From NCBI GenBank assembly GCA_016213325.1, contig JACRAY010000030.1, positions 25,701-89,700 of the forward strand: a DNA stretch of 64,000 nt, read 5' to 3'. The DNA is from Burkholderiales bacterium (lineage in GTDB: Bacteria; Pseudomonadota; Gammaproteobacteria; Burkholderiales; Burkholderiaceae_C). The position numbers and the translations under genes were made by a program. Numbering within the stretch: position 1 is the stretch's first letter; every line of letters starts with the position of its first letter. The notes beneath the pieces are model-generated. The model had not been told where the DNA came from. It ran no database searches and worked only from the letters and a program-made list of their open reading frames with translations. Shown here piece after piece: positions 54,089-62,137 of this stretch.

Positions 54089-54879
54089 GTACGGCGTGTC
54101 CGGTGGTGGTGGTGGCGGTGGCGATGGCTGCGGTTGGCCAGCGGCACGGGGGCCGTGGCGATGGACTTCTGGGTCCGCCAGGCGGGCCCGATCATCATGG
54201 CGCCGCGCACCCGCTTGACCGCCACCAGGAAGTAGGCCGCACCGAAGATCGGCCACCAGCGCTCGCCCATGCCGTCCATCCAGTCGTAGCGGTTGAGCCA
54301 CTTCTCGGTGGACATGGCGGGGCGATAGCAGCCGAAGCTGCTGGACTCGACTTCGAAGGACAGGAGGCGCAGCCAGTCGCGCAGCCTGCGCCAGCCGATG
54401 AATTCGCCTGCGTCTGGCAGGAACAGCTGGCCGAAGCCCAGGCGCTGGTACAGGTGCGCGCGGCGCTGGCGCAAGCCCCACAGGCTCTGCGGGTTCATGC
54501 AGCAGATCACCAGCTTGCCCTCGGGCACCAGCACGCGTTCCACCTCGCGCAGCGTGGCGTGCGGGTCGAGGTTGAGTTCCAGCGAGTGCGGCAGCACCAC
54601 CAGGTCCAGGCTGTTCTCCTCGAAGGGCAGTGCCGGGTATTCAGTGAGGAATGCCGGTTTGCGCAAGGTGCCGGCCGACTCGGGCTGACTCAGCGCCAGC
54701 CACTTGTGCGGCATGCGGTTGGCCTCCAGCGCATCGAGCTCCGGCAGGCCCAGTTGCAGGGCGTGGTAACCGAAGATGTCGGCCACGGCGCGGTCGAACT
54801 GGTCCTTTTCCCAGGCGAGCAGGTACCGCCCCGGTGGGGTTTCGAACCACTGCCGCATTCCTATAATCTGCTCGCTCAT
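54085..54879 (-). CDS. SAM-dependent methyltransferase-like protein with His-rich tail
   Basis: 264-aa protein of the type commonly found between gloB and rnhA in betaproteobacteria. MRQWFETPPGRYLLAWEKDQFDRAVADIFGYHALQLG opens the domain; the SAM core is partly degenerate (PFEENSLDLVVLPHSLELNLDPHATLREVERVLVPEGKLVICCMNP is the recognisable latter part). The C-terminus ends in a run of His and Arg (NRSHRHRHHHHRTRRT), which could bind metal or be functionless. It overlaps rnhA by ATGA. The gloB gene, a usual neighbour, is not adjacent here. Confidence 0.82.
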   Translation of the reverse strand: MSEQIIGMRQWFETPPGRYLLAWEKDQFDRAVADIFGYHALQLGLPELDALEANRMPHKWLALSQPESAGTLRKPAFLTEYPALPFEENSLDLVVLPHSLELNLDPHATLREVERVLVPEGKLVICCMNPQSLWGLRQRRAHLYQRLGFGQLFLPDAGEFIGWRRLRDWLRLLSFEVESSSFGCYRPAMSTEKWLNRYDWMDGMGERWWPIFGAAYFLVAVKRVRGAMMIGPAWRTQKSIATAPVPLANRSHRHRHHHHRTRRT

Positions 54880-55019
54880 GAGGTTGGGGCGATTCTAGTC
54901 ACGCATCCTGTGAATAAATAGACGGAAGACCGATCCCTGGGCTATGCGGGTACGGCAGAGCCTGCAACGATGAGCTTGCCAGTTACCATCGGCGCTGCTT
55001 CGCGAACAGAACGAACCAG

Positions 55020-56564
55020 ATGAAACTGCACCTCCTCGCGCTCGCAGGAGCGCTGGCACTGGCCGGTTGCGTGACCAACCCGCCGGTGGAGTACCCCGTG
55101 GCCAGTGTCGGGCGGCCCGCCACCCACGCCCCGCAGGCCGAAAAGGACAAACCCGCCCCCGCTGCCCCGCCTGCTGCAGTCATCCCGTCCGGGCCGCTGT
55201 CGGCCGTCGCGTCGGCCGACCTCAGCTCGCAGCCGGTGGCCTCGCTCGATACGCCGCCCGACCTGTGGGCGCGCATCCGCCGCGGCTTCGCGATGCCCAA
55301 CCTCGAAACCGACCTGGTGCGCCAGCAGGAGCAGTTTTACTCGACCCGGCCCGAATACATGCAGCGCATGGCGGACCGCTCGCGCAAGTACCTGTTCCAC
55401 ATCGTCGAGGAACTGGAGCGGCGCAACATGCCCACCGAGCTGGCGCTGCTGCCCTTCATCGAAAGTGCCTTCAACCCGCAGGCGGTGTCCAGCGCGCGCG
55501 CGGCCGGCATGTGGCAGTTCATGCCCGCCACCGGCAAGGACTACGACCTGAAGCAGAACGTGTTCCGCGACGACCGCCGCAGCGTGCTCGACTCCACGCG
55601 CGCCGCGCTGGACTACCTGCAGAAGCTGTACGGCATGTTCGGCGACTGGCACCTGGCGCTGGCCGCCTACAACTGGGGCGAAGGCAGCGTGGGCCGCGCC
55701 ATCGCGCGCAACCAGAAGGCGGGGCTGGGCACGTCGTACACCGACCTGAACATGCCCAACGAGACGCGCAACTACGTGCCCAAGCTGCAGGCCGTGAAGA
55801 ACATCGTGGCCAACACCGAGCAGTTCCGCACCGAGCTGCCGCTGATCGAGAATCACCCGTACTTCCAGTCGGTCTCGGTCGAACGCGACCTCGACGTCGA
55901 ACTGGCGGCACGCCTGGCCGACGTGAAGATCGACGACTTCAAGGCGCTCAACCCGCAGCTGAACCGGCCGGTGATCCTGGCCGCGGGCACCCCGCAGATC
56001 CTGCTGCCGTGGGACAACGCCACCGTCTTCAAGCGCAACTACGAAGCGCACGCCACCGGCAAGTACGCGAGCTGGACGGCCTGGGCGGCGCCCGCCACGA
56101 TGAGTGCCGGCGAAGCGGCCAAGCGGGTCGGGTGGAGCGAGGGCGAGCTGCGCAGCGTCAACTCGATCCCGCCGCGCATGCTGATCCGCGCGGGCTCCGT
56201 GCTGATCGTGCCGCGCACGGCAGGCCGCCAGGCGGACGTAGCGAGCCACGTGGCCGACAACGGGCAGCTGAGCCTGGCGCCCGAAGTGGTCCTGAGACGC
56301 ACCACCATCCGCGCCGGCAAGCGCGACACGGTGGCCAGCATCGCCAGGCGCTACAAGCTCAGCGCCGCGCAGGTGGCTGACTGGAACGACGTTGGCCCGT
56401 CCGCTGCGTTCAAGGCGGGCCAGCAGGTGGTGTTGCACCTGCCCGTGCGCGCTTCGGGCAAGGCGCGTCCCCCGACGCGAGCCGTTGCCAAGGGTTACAG
56501 CAAGCCGGCGCTGAAGCCGGTGGCCAGGCGTGCTGCTGTGGCGAGGAAGCCCGCGCGCCGCTGA
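55020..56564 (+). CDS. mltD: Membrane-bound lytic murein transglycosylase D
   Basis: 514-aa lipoprotein that cleaves peptidoglycan between MurNAc and GlcNAc. The N-terminus MKLHLLALAGALALAGC gives a lipobox (C17). The SLT-type catalytic domain has the active-site Glu, E148 in LLPFIESAFNPQA, then ARAAGMWQFMPATGKDYDL and LALAAYNWGEGSVGRAI. Two C-terminal LysM-like peptidoglycan-binding regions follow, the last in TIRAGKRDTVASIARRYKLSAAQVADWN. The tail is Arg/Lys/Pro-rich. It is divergent from the methyltransferase across 140 bp. Confidence 0.93.
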   Translation: MKLHLLALAGALALAGCVTNPPVEYPVASVGRPATHAPQAEKDKPAPAAPPAAVIPSGPLSAVASADLSSQPVASLDTPPDLWARIRRGFAMPNLETDLVRQQEQFYSTRPEYMQRMADRSRKYLFHIVEELERRNMPTELALLPFIESAFNPQAVSSARAAGMWQFMPATGKDYDLKQNVFRDDRRSVLDSTRAALDYLQKLYGMFGDWHLALAAYNWGEGSVGRAIARNQKAGLGTSYTDLNMPNETRNYVPKLQAVKNIVANTEQFRTELPLIENHPYFQSVSVERDLDVELAARLADVKIDDFKALNPQLNRPVILAAGTPQILLPWDNATVFKRNYEAHATGKYASWTAWAAPATMSAGEAAKRVGWSEGELRSVNSIPPRMLIRAGSVLIVPRTAGRQADVASHVADNGQLSLAPEVVLRRTTIRAGKRDTVASIARRYKLSAAQVADWNDVGPSAAFKAGQQVVLHLPVRASGKARPPTRAVAKGYSKPALKPVARRAAVARKPARR

Positions 56565-56672
56565 CGCCCGCGAGAGACTGCTCCGACGCGCGTTGCCTCC
56601 CGGGTCCGATGCGCGGCAGCGCCGGACTGCGCCAGAGTCGGCAGGAACCGACCGAACAAAGGAGAGCAGTCC

Positions 56673-57251
56673 ATGATTCGCAAGACCTTGCTGGCCGCCG
56701 CAGTCGCGGCCTCGCTGCTGGGCGCTGCCAGCGTCGCCCAGGCGCAGATCACCGTCACTTTCGGGCCGCCTGCGCCCCAGCACGAAGTGATACCGGCCCC
56801 GCGCTCCGGCCAGGTCTGGGTGCCGGGCCACTACGTGTACCGCGGCGGCAATTACGTCTGGGTTACGGGCCATTGGGTGGCCGAGCGCCCGGGCTATGCA
56901 TACGTCGCCCCGCGCTGGGAACAGCGCGGCGACCGCTGGGTGTTCGTCGACCAGCGCTGGGAACGGCGCGCCGAGCGCCAGGCGATGCGGGACGCTCGCC
57001 GCGACTTCCGGCCCAACGGGGACCTGGACAATGACGGCATCCGCAACCGGCATGACGGCGACATCGATGGCGACGGCATCCCGAACGCGCGCGACTCGCG
57101 CCCGTACGAGTATGACGTGCGCGTCGGCCGCCGGGGCCCCGACGGCGACCTGGATCGCGATGGCGTCCTGAACCGCTACGACCGCGACCGCGACGGAGAC
57201 GGCGTGGTGAACTGGAACGACCGGTACCCGAACGACCGCCGCTATTCCTGA
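56673..57251 (+). CDS. Exported YXWGXW-like protein with DxDxDG calcium-type loops
   Basis: 192-aa exported protein. The signal peptide is MIRKTLLAAAVAASLLGAASVAQA. The next region has W-rich repeats of the YXWGXW/BcpO kind (GQVWVPGHYVYRGGNYVWVTGHWV, YAYVAPRWEQRGDRWVFVDQRW). From about residue 110 come four thrombospondin-3-like acidic loops (DLDNDGIRNRHDGDIDGDG, DLDRDGVLNRYDRDRDGDG) suited to bind calcium. GGAGAG precedes the ATG. The Asp-loop tail resembles that of the lipoprotein at 14443-14763. The function is unknown. Confidence 0.8.
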   Translation: MIRKTLLAAAVAASLLGAASVAQAQITVTFGPPAPQHEVIPAPRSGQVWVPGHYVYRGGNYVWVTGHWVAERPGYAYVAPRWEQRGDRWVFVDQRWERRAERQAMRDARRDFRPNGDLDNDGIRNRHDGDIDGDGIPNARDSRPYEYDVRVGRRGPDGDLDRDGVLNRYDRDRDGDGVVNWNDRYPNDRRYS

Positions 57252-57257
57252 AGCTCC

Positions 57258-58097
57258 CTAGAGCTTTTCGGTCTCGCCCTGGCGAGGCTGCCACTTCATG
57301 AGCTTGCGCTCGATGCGTCCCACCAGCGCGTCGAGTGCGAGTGCGAATGCCGTCAGCACCACGATGCCGGCGAACACGGTGTTCACGTCGAACGTGCCTT
57401 CGGCCTGCAGGATCAGGTAACCGACTCCGCGCGCCGAACCCAGGTACTCGCCGACGACCGCGCCGACGAAGGCGAGCCCAACCGACGTGTGCAGGCTCGA
57501 GAACACCCAGCTGGTCGCGCTGGGCAGGTACACCGTCCTCAGCAGCTGCTTCTGGTTGGCGCCCAGCATGCGCGCGTTCGCGAGCACGACCGGGCTCACT
57601 TCGCGCACCCCCTGGTACACGTTGAAGAACACGATGAAGAACACCAGCGTGACCGCCAGCGCCACCTTGCTCCAGATGCCCAGCCCGAACCACATCCCGA
57701 AGATGGGCGCCAGGATCACTCGCGGCATCGAGTTGAGTGCCTTGATGTAGGGGTCGAGGATGGCGCTGGCCGTCGGCGCGAGCGCCAGCCACAAGCCGAA
57801 CACGAGGCCGAGGACCGTGCCCAGCCCGAACGCGAGCGCGGTCTCCAGCAGCGTGGTGCCCAGGTGCCGGTAGATGTCGGCGCGACCCGCCAGCCCTTCG
57901 GGGAAGAAGGCATTGGGCTCCACCGCGAACGGCAGGAACCAGGACCAGATGCGCCCGGCCACCTTGATGGGCTCGCCGATGAAGAAAGCCGTCTGCTCGT
58001 TGCGCGACAGCAGGTGCCACATCGTCATCACGAACACCAGCACGCCCACCTGCCACCAGCGCAGGTTGCGTTCGGTCGGCTTGAAGGCTTGCCACAT
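57258..58097 (-). CDS. ABC transporter permease (nitrate/sulfonate/taurine type)
   Basis: 279-aa inner-membrane permease with about six helices and the binding-protein-dependent transport motif (the EAA loop around ARMLGANQKQLLRTVYLPSATSWVFSSLHTSVGLAFVGAVVGEY). The N-terminal part (VGVLVFVMTMWHLLSRNEQTAFF) and the VILAPIFGMWFGLGIWSKVALA block match the SsuC/TauC group. It is the last gene of a four-gene operon: substrate-binding protein, TctC-like protein, ATPase, permease. It lies 2 bp after the ATPase stop. The ligand is unknown. Confidence 0.88.
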   Translation of the reverse strand: MWQAFKPTERNLRWWQVGVLVFVMTMWHLLSRNEQTAFFIGEPIKVAGRIWSWFLPFAVEPNAFFPEGLAGRADIYRHLGTTLLETALAFGLGTVLGLVFGLWLALAPTASAILDPYIKALNSMPRVILAPIFGMWFGLGIWSKVALAVTLVFFIVFFNVYQGVREVSPVVLANARMLGANQKQLLRTVYLPSATSWVFSSLHTSVGLAFVGAVVGEYLGSARGVGYLILQAEGTFDVNTVFAGIVVLTAFALALDALVGRIERKLMKWQPRQGETEKL

Positions 58098-58099
58098 GG

Positions 58100-58999
58100 T
58101 CAGGCCGCCTTCTTCAGCTGCTGGGCATAGCCCTTGAGCACTTCGTCGCGCAGCACGGCCCAGATCTGCGAGTGCAGCTCCACGAACCGCGGCAGCGTGC
58201 GCACCTCGGCCACGTCGCGCGGTCGCGGCAGGTCGATCGCGAACTCGCCGATGGGGTGCGTGGCCGGCCCCGCGGACAGCACCACGACGCGGTCGCTCAT
58301 CGCGATGGCCTCGTCGAGGTCGTGCGTGATGAACAGCACAGCCTTGCTTCCGTGTGTGCCCCCGGGCGCTGCGCGCCCACCCCCCGAGGGGGTTTCCACC
58401 TTCGGCCTTGGGGCGGCCCGGCGCCCTTCGGTGTCCGCCGCCCACAGCGCCAGTACCTCGTTTTCCATCAGCTGGCGCGTCTGGATGTCGAGCGCGCTGA
58501 ACGGCTCGTCCATCAGGATGATGCCGGGGTCGAGCGCCAGCACCTGCGCGAGCGCCGTGCGCTTGCGCATGCCGCCCGACAGCTCGTGCGGGTAGCGGTC
58601 GCCGAAGCCGCCCAGCCCCACGCGTTCCAGCCAGGCCTGCGCCTGCGCGCGTGCGTCGGCGTCGGGGATGCCGCGGTACTGCAAGCCCACCAGCACGTTG
58701 TCGAGCGCGCTGCGCCAGGGCATCAGCGCGTCGCTCTGGAACATGTAGCCCGCCCGGCGGTTGATGCCCACCAGCGGCTCGCCGAAGACGCGCACCTCGC
58801 CGCCCGATGCGTCGAGCAGCCCGGCGCCGACGTTCAGCAGCGTCGACTTGCCGCAGCCCGTGGGCCCAACCACCGAAACGAACTCCCCCGCCTGCACGTG
58901 CAGCGTGGTATTGGCGACGGCGGTGTAGCGCTCACCCTGCGCTTCGCGCGAGCGGAAGGTGACGGTGATGTCGTTGAGTTCCAGGGCAGGCGGCGTCAT
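58100..58999 (-). CDS. ABC transporter ATPase (nitrate/sulfonate/taurine type) with internal insertion
   Basis: 299-aa nucleotide-binding subunit. Walker A is GPTGCGKST (45-53), Q-loop MFQSD (86-90), signature LSGGM (140-144), Walker B IILMDEP (160-166) and D-loop SALD; the H-loop His is at 226 in FITHDLDEA. Between the D-loop helix and the H-loop is an extra low-complexity segment of about 30 residues (about 188-218, AADTEGRRAAPRPKVETPSG...) not found in SsuB/TauB-type proteins. It corresponds to a GC-rich repeat on the DNA. The frame is intact, so the protein may still work. Confidence 0.88.
   Translation of the reverse strand: MTPPALELNDITVTFRSREAQGERYTAVANTTLHVQAGEFVSVVGPTGCGKSTLLNVGAGLLDASGGEVRVFGEPLVGINRRAGYMFQSDALMPWRSALDNVLVGLQYRGIPDADARAQAQAWLERVGLGGFGDRYPHELSGGMRKRTALAQVLALDPGIILMDEPFSALDIQTRQLMENEVLALWAADTEGRRAAPRPKVETPSGGGRAAPGGTHGSKAVLFITHDLDEAIAMSDRVVVLSAGPATHPIGEFAIDLPRPRDVAEVRTLPRFVELHSQIWAVLRDEVLKGYAQQLKKAA
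58346..58438. repeat. GC-rich repeat inserted in frame in the ABC ATPase gene
   Basis: This segment encodes the extra residues 188-218 of the ATPase. It includes the palindrome CCCCCGAGGGGG (58381-58392) flanked by runs such as CCCGGGCGCTGCGCGCCCAC. The sequence resembles CCCCCTCGGGGGG-containing repeats that are common in Comamonadaceae genomes. Its length appears to be a multiple of three. Confidence 0.55.
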
Positions 59000-59021
59000 G
59001 GGCCGCCAGCGTAGCAGACCC

Positions 59022-59981
59022 TCAGACCATCCCGGACAGGTACATGATCGCGCGCAGGCTCGAGAACTCGTACTCGACGAAGTCCTCGAACTCCTTGCCC
59101 GTGGACAGGGCCGGCGTCCAGCCGTTCTTTTCCAGCGCTTCCTGCCAGGCCTTGGTCTTCGTCGCCTTCACCACCAGGTCGGTGAGGGCCGCGCGCTGCT
59201 CGGCCGACAGGCCCGGTGCGCCATAGACGCCGCGCCAGTTGCCCAGCACCACGTCGTAGCCCTGCTCCTTGAGCGTCGGCACGTTGATGCCGGGCAGGCG
59301 CTTCTGCGAGGTGACGCCGATGGGGCGCATCTTGCCGGCGGCAATGTGCTCGGCGAACTCGCTGTAGCCGCTGCCGCCCACGGTGACGTTGCCTCCCAGG
59401 ATGGCGGCCACGGCCTCGCCGCCGCCGCGGAAGGCGATGTAGTTCACTTTCTTCGGGTCGGCGCCGACGTTGCGGGCCAGCATGCAGGCTGCGATGTGCT
59501 CGGTGGAGCCGCGCGAGCCGCCGCCCCACTTGACGCTCGCCGGGTCCTTCTTCAGCTGGGCGACGACGTCCTTCATGGTCTTCAGCGGCGATGCGGCCGG
59601 CACCACGAACACGTTGTACTCGCTGGTCAGGCGGGCCACCGGCGTGCAGGACTGCAGCGCCACGGCGGGTTTGGCGGTGATCTGCCCGCCGACCATCACG
59701 GCACCCATCATCAACAGCGCGTTCGGGTCGCCCTTGGCCGCATTGACGAACTGTGCGAGCCCCAGCGCGCCGGCGGCGCCGCCCTTGTTCTCGTACACCA
59801 CCGAGTCGGCCAGCTTGCCGTCGAGGAAGGCCTTGCCGAGCATGCGCCCGGTCGAGTCCCAGCCCCCGCCGGGATTGGCCGGGATCATCATCTTCAGCGC
59901 GGCAGCGGCGCTGGCAGGAAGCGGAAGCGTGCCGGCCAATGCCAGGCCGGCCATGGATTTGAGGAATGTGTCGCGGCGCAC
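59022..59981 (-). CDS. TctC-like (Bug family) substrate-binding protein inside the ABC operon
   Basis: 319-aa periplasmic receptor. The N-terminus RRDTFLKSMAGLALAG looks like a twin-arginine (Tat) signal ending at about residue 25 (LPASA). Family blocks are IPANPGGGWDSTGRM, VVYENKGGAAGALG, GGGSRGSTEH and APGLSAEQRAALTDLV. TctC proteins normally work with TctA/TctB, not with ABC genes, yet this gene sits between the ABC substrate-binding gene and the ATPase on the same strand. It may share the operon by chance or supply a second specificity. Confidence 0.88.
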   Translation of the reverse strand: MRRDTFLKSMAGLALAGTLPLPASAAAALKMMIPANPGGGWDSTGRMLGKAFLDGKLADSVVYENKGGAAGALGLAQFVNAAKGDPNALLMMGAVMVGGQITAKPAVALQSCTPVARLTSEYNVFVVPAASPLKTMKDVVAQLKKDPASVKWGGGSRGSTEHIAACMLARNVGADPKKVNYIAFRGGGEAVAAILGGNVTVGGSGYSEFAEHIAAGKMRPIGVTSQKRLPGINVPTLKEQGYDVVLGNWRGVYGAPGLSAEQRAALTDLVVKATKTKAWQEALEKNGWTPALSTGKEFEDFVEYEFSSLRAIMYLSGMV

Positions 59982-60072
59982 CAGGGTCTCCTGCCCGGGA
60001 ATTCCGGGGTAAGGCCATGCTGGGCGGCCGACCTGTCAAACCGCTGTCAGCAGGCTCGGGAGATACCCTGAC

Positions 60073-61116
60073 TCAAGCTTTGAACTTGTCTTTTGCGCGG
60101 CGCGCAAACTCGTTGGTATAGGTCTTCGCCAGGTCGATCTTGTCCGCCTTGACCGAAGGCTCGAAGCTCGCCAGCGCCTTCAGCGCCGTCTTCGTGCCCT
60201 CTTCCGGCAACAGGCCGTCGAGCGCGATCGCCTCGCGCACCTTGTTGAACGACGCCAGGTACAGGCCCCGGTCGCCGAGCAGGTAGGCTTCGGGCACGGT
60301 CTTGATGATGTCGCTGGGGCCCGCGGTCTGCAGCCACTTGAGGCCGTGCACGATGGCGTTGGCCAGCGCCTGGCAGGTGTTGGGGTTCTTCTGCACGAAG
60401 TCCGCATGCGTGTAGAAGCACGCGGCGGGCATGGGGCCGCCGAACACGTCGTGGGTGCCCTTGAGCGTGCGCGTGTCGCTGATGATCTTGACGTCGCCCT
60501 TCTGCTCCAGCATGGTCATGACGGGGTCGGTGTTGCTGATCGCATCGATCTGGCCCGAGCGCAGCGCGGCCAGCGCACCGGCCGAAGTGCCCACGCCGAC
60601 ATAGCTCACGTCAGAGGCTTTCAGGCCGGCTCGCGACAGCACCAGGTTGGCCACCATGTTGGTCGACGAGCCCGGTGCGGAAACGCCGATCTTCTTGCCG
60701 CGCAGGTCGGCGACGTTGCGGTAGCCGGGCATGCCCTTGGTGGATACACCCAGGGCGATCTGCGGAGCGCGGCCCATCAGCACGATCGACTGGATGAACT
60801 GGTTCTTGCTCTGCATGTTGATGGTGTGCTCGTAGGCACCCGCCACCACGTCGGCCGAGCCTCCCACCAGCGCCTGCAGCGACCGAGCGCCGCCGGCGAA
60901 GTCGGAGATCTCGACTTCGAGGCCCTCGGCCTTGAAGTAGCCCAGCTGCTCCGAAATGGTGAGCGGCAGGTAGTAGAACGCCGCCTTGCCGCCCACGGCA
61001 ATGGCCAGTTTCGACTTTTCCAGCCGGGACTGTGCGCGCAGTTGGGGCACGGCCACGCACGAAGCCGCGGCCAAAGCGGCGGTGACGAAGCGGCGGCGGG
61101 CTATAGGGCGGTTCAT
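60073..61116 (-). CDS. ABC transporter substrate-binding protein (NMT1/SsuA-like)
   Basis: 347-aa periplasmic protein of the nitrate/taurine/sulfonate and thiamine-precursor binding group. ARRRFVTAALAAASCVA is a Tat-like or Sec signal. LAIAVGGKAAFYYLPLTISEQLGYFKAEGLEVEI, the NMT1 signature, is followed by DFAGGARSLQALVGGSADVV, LRGKKIGVSAPGSSTNM and GVGTSAGALAALRSGQIDAI. It heads a four-gene operon with the TctC-like, ATPase and permease genes. The specific ligand (sulfonate, pyrimidine or aromatic acid) cannot be told. Confidence 0.9.
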   Translation of the reverse strand: MNRPIARRRFVTAALAAASCVAVPQLRAQSRLEKSKLAIAVGGKAAFYYLPLTISEQLGYFKAEGLEVEISDFAGGARSLQALVGGSADVVAGAYEHTINMQSKNQFIQSIVLMGRAPQIALGVSTKGMPGYRNVADLRGKKIGVSAPGSSTNMVANLVLSRAGLKASDVSYVGVGTSAGALAALRSGQIDAISNTDPVMTMLEQKGDVKIISDTRTLKGTHDVFGGPMPAACFYTHADFVQKNPNTCQALANAIVHGLKWLQTAGPSDIIKTVPEAYLLGDRGLYLASFNKVREAIALDGLLPEEGTKTALKALASFEPSVKADKIDLAKTYTNEFARRAKDKFKA

Positions 61117-61217
61117 GGGGACCTCTTGGCGTTCTTGTCGGTATTGCCTGACGAGGTTAGCCAGCGCACCCCGGGACTGCATCGGGAACATCCCCTGCGG
61201 GTTTCCACGTAACGTAA

Positions 61218-61805
61218 TCAGCGTTCCCTGCGTTCCACCAGCGCGTGGGCGATGGTTCCCAGGTCCACGTATTCGAGCTCGCTGCCTGCTGGAACCCCGC
61301 GCGCGAGCCGCGTGACCTTCAGCCCGCGCTGCTTCAGCGCTTCCGCGATCACGTGCGCCGTGGCTTCGCCTTCGGCCGTGAAATTGGTGGCGAGGATGAC
61401 TTCCTGCACGGCGCCGTCGGTCGCGCGCGCGAACAGCTTGCCCAGCCCGATGTCCTTGGGGCCGATGCCGTCCAGCGGGCTCAGCTTGCCCATGAGGACG
61501 AAGTAGAGGCCGCGGAAGGCCGAGGTGCGCTCCACCGCGGCCTGGTCGGCCGGCGTCTCCACCACGCACAGCTTGCTGCGGTCACGCTGCGCGTCGCGGC
61601 AGGTGGCGCAGACCTCGTCCTCGGTGAAGGTGTGGCACTGCGAGCAGTGCCGGATGCGCGACACGGCCTGCTGCAGCGCCTGCGCCAGCACCTGGGCGCC
61701 TTCGCGGTCGTGCTGCAGCATGTGGAAGGCCATGCGCGAAGCCGACTTCACGCCGATGCCGGGCAGCCGGCGCAGCGCTTCGATCAGCCCGTCGAGTGCG
61801 CTCAA
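61218..61805 (-). CDS. recR: Recombination mediator protein RecR
   Basis: 195-aa DNA-repair protein that with RecO and RecF loads RecA at gaps. The helix-hairpin-helix is LRRLPGIGVKSASRMAFHML; the zinc site is the four Cys around HCSQCHTF...CATCRD; the Toprim domain carries LCVVETPADQAAVERTSAFRGLYFVLMGKLSPLDGIGP and ILATNFTAEGEATA. It overlaps ybaB by ATGA and so follows the classical dnaX-ybaB-recR order. Confidence 0.96.
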   Translation of the reverse strand: MSALDGLIEALRRLPGIGVKSASRMAFHMLQHDREGAQVLAQALQQAVSRIRHCSQCHTFTEDEVCATCRDAQRDRSKLCVVETPADQAAVERTSAFRGLYFVLMGKLSPLDGIGPKDIGLGKLFARATDGAVQEVILATNFTAEGEATAHVIAEALKQRGLKVTRLARGVPAGSELEYVDLGTIAHALVERRER

Positions 61806-62125
61806 AACGGAAGTTTCATGCCCGGCGGCAGGCCCGCCGTGAGCTTGCCCATCTTTTCCTGCGAGGTCTCCTCGGCCTTGCGCACGGCGGCGTTGAAGGC
61901 GGCGGCGACCAGGTCTTCGAGCATGTCCTTGTCGTCGGCCAGCAGGCTGGGGTCGATCTCGACGCGCTTCACGTCGTGCTTGCAGGTCATGGTGACCTTC
62001 ACGAGGCCGGCGCCCGACTCGCCCGTCACTTCGATGTGCGCCAGCTCCTCCTGCGCCTTCTTCAGGTTGTCCTGCATCTGCTGGACCTGCTTCATCATGC
62101 CGGCCAGCTGGCCTTTGTTGAACAT
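61802..62125 (-). CDS. ybaB: Nucleoid-associated protein YbaB/EbfC
   Basis: 107-aa DNA-binding protein that acts as a dimer. Family signatures are MFNKGQLAGMMKQVQQMQDNLKKAQEELAHIEVTGESGAGLVKVTM and DKDMLEDLVAAAFNAAVRKAEETSQEKMGKLTAGLPPGMKLPF. It lies 12 bp after dnaX and overlaps recR by 4 bp, so all three are in one operon. Confidence 0.96.
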   Translation of the reverse strand: MFNKGQLAGMMKQVQQMQDNLKKAQEELAHIEVTGESGAGLVKVTMTCKHDVKRVEIDPSLLADDKDMLEDLVAAAFNAAVRKAEETSQEKMGKLTAGLPPGMKLPF

Positions 62126-62137
62126 TTGGGTAATTCC

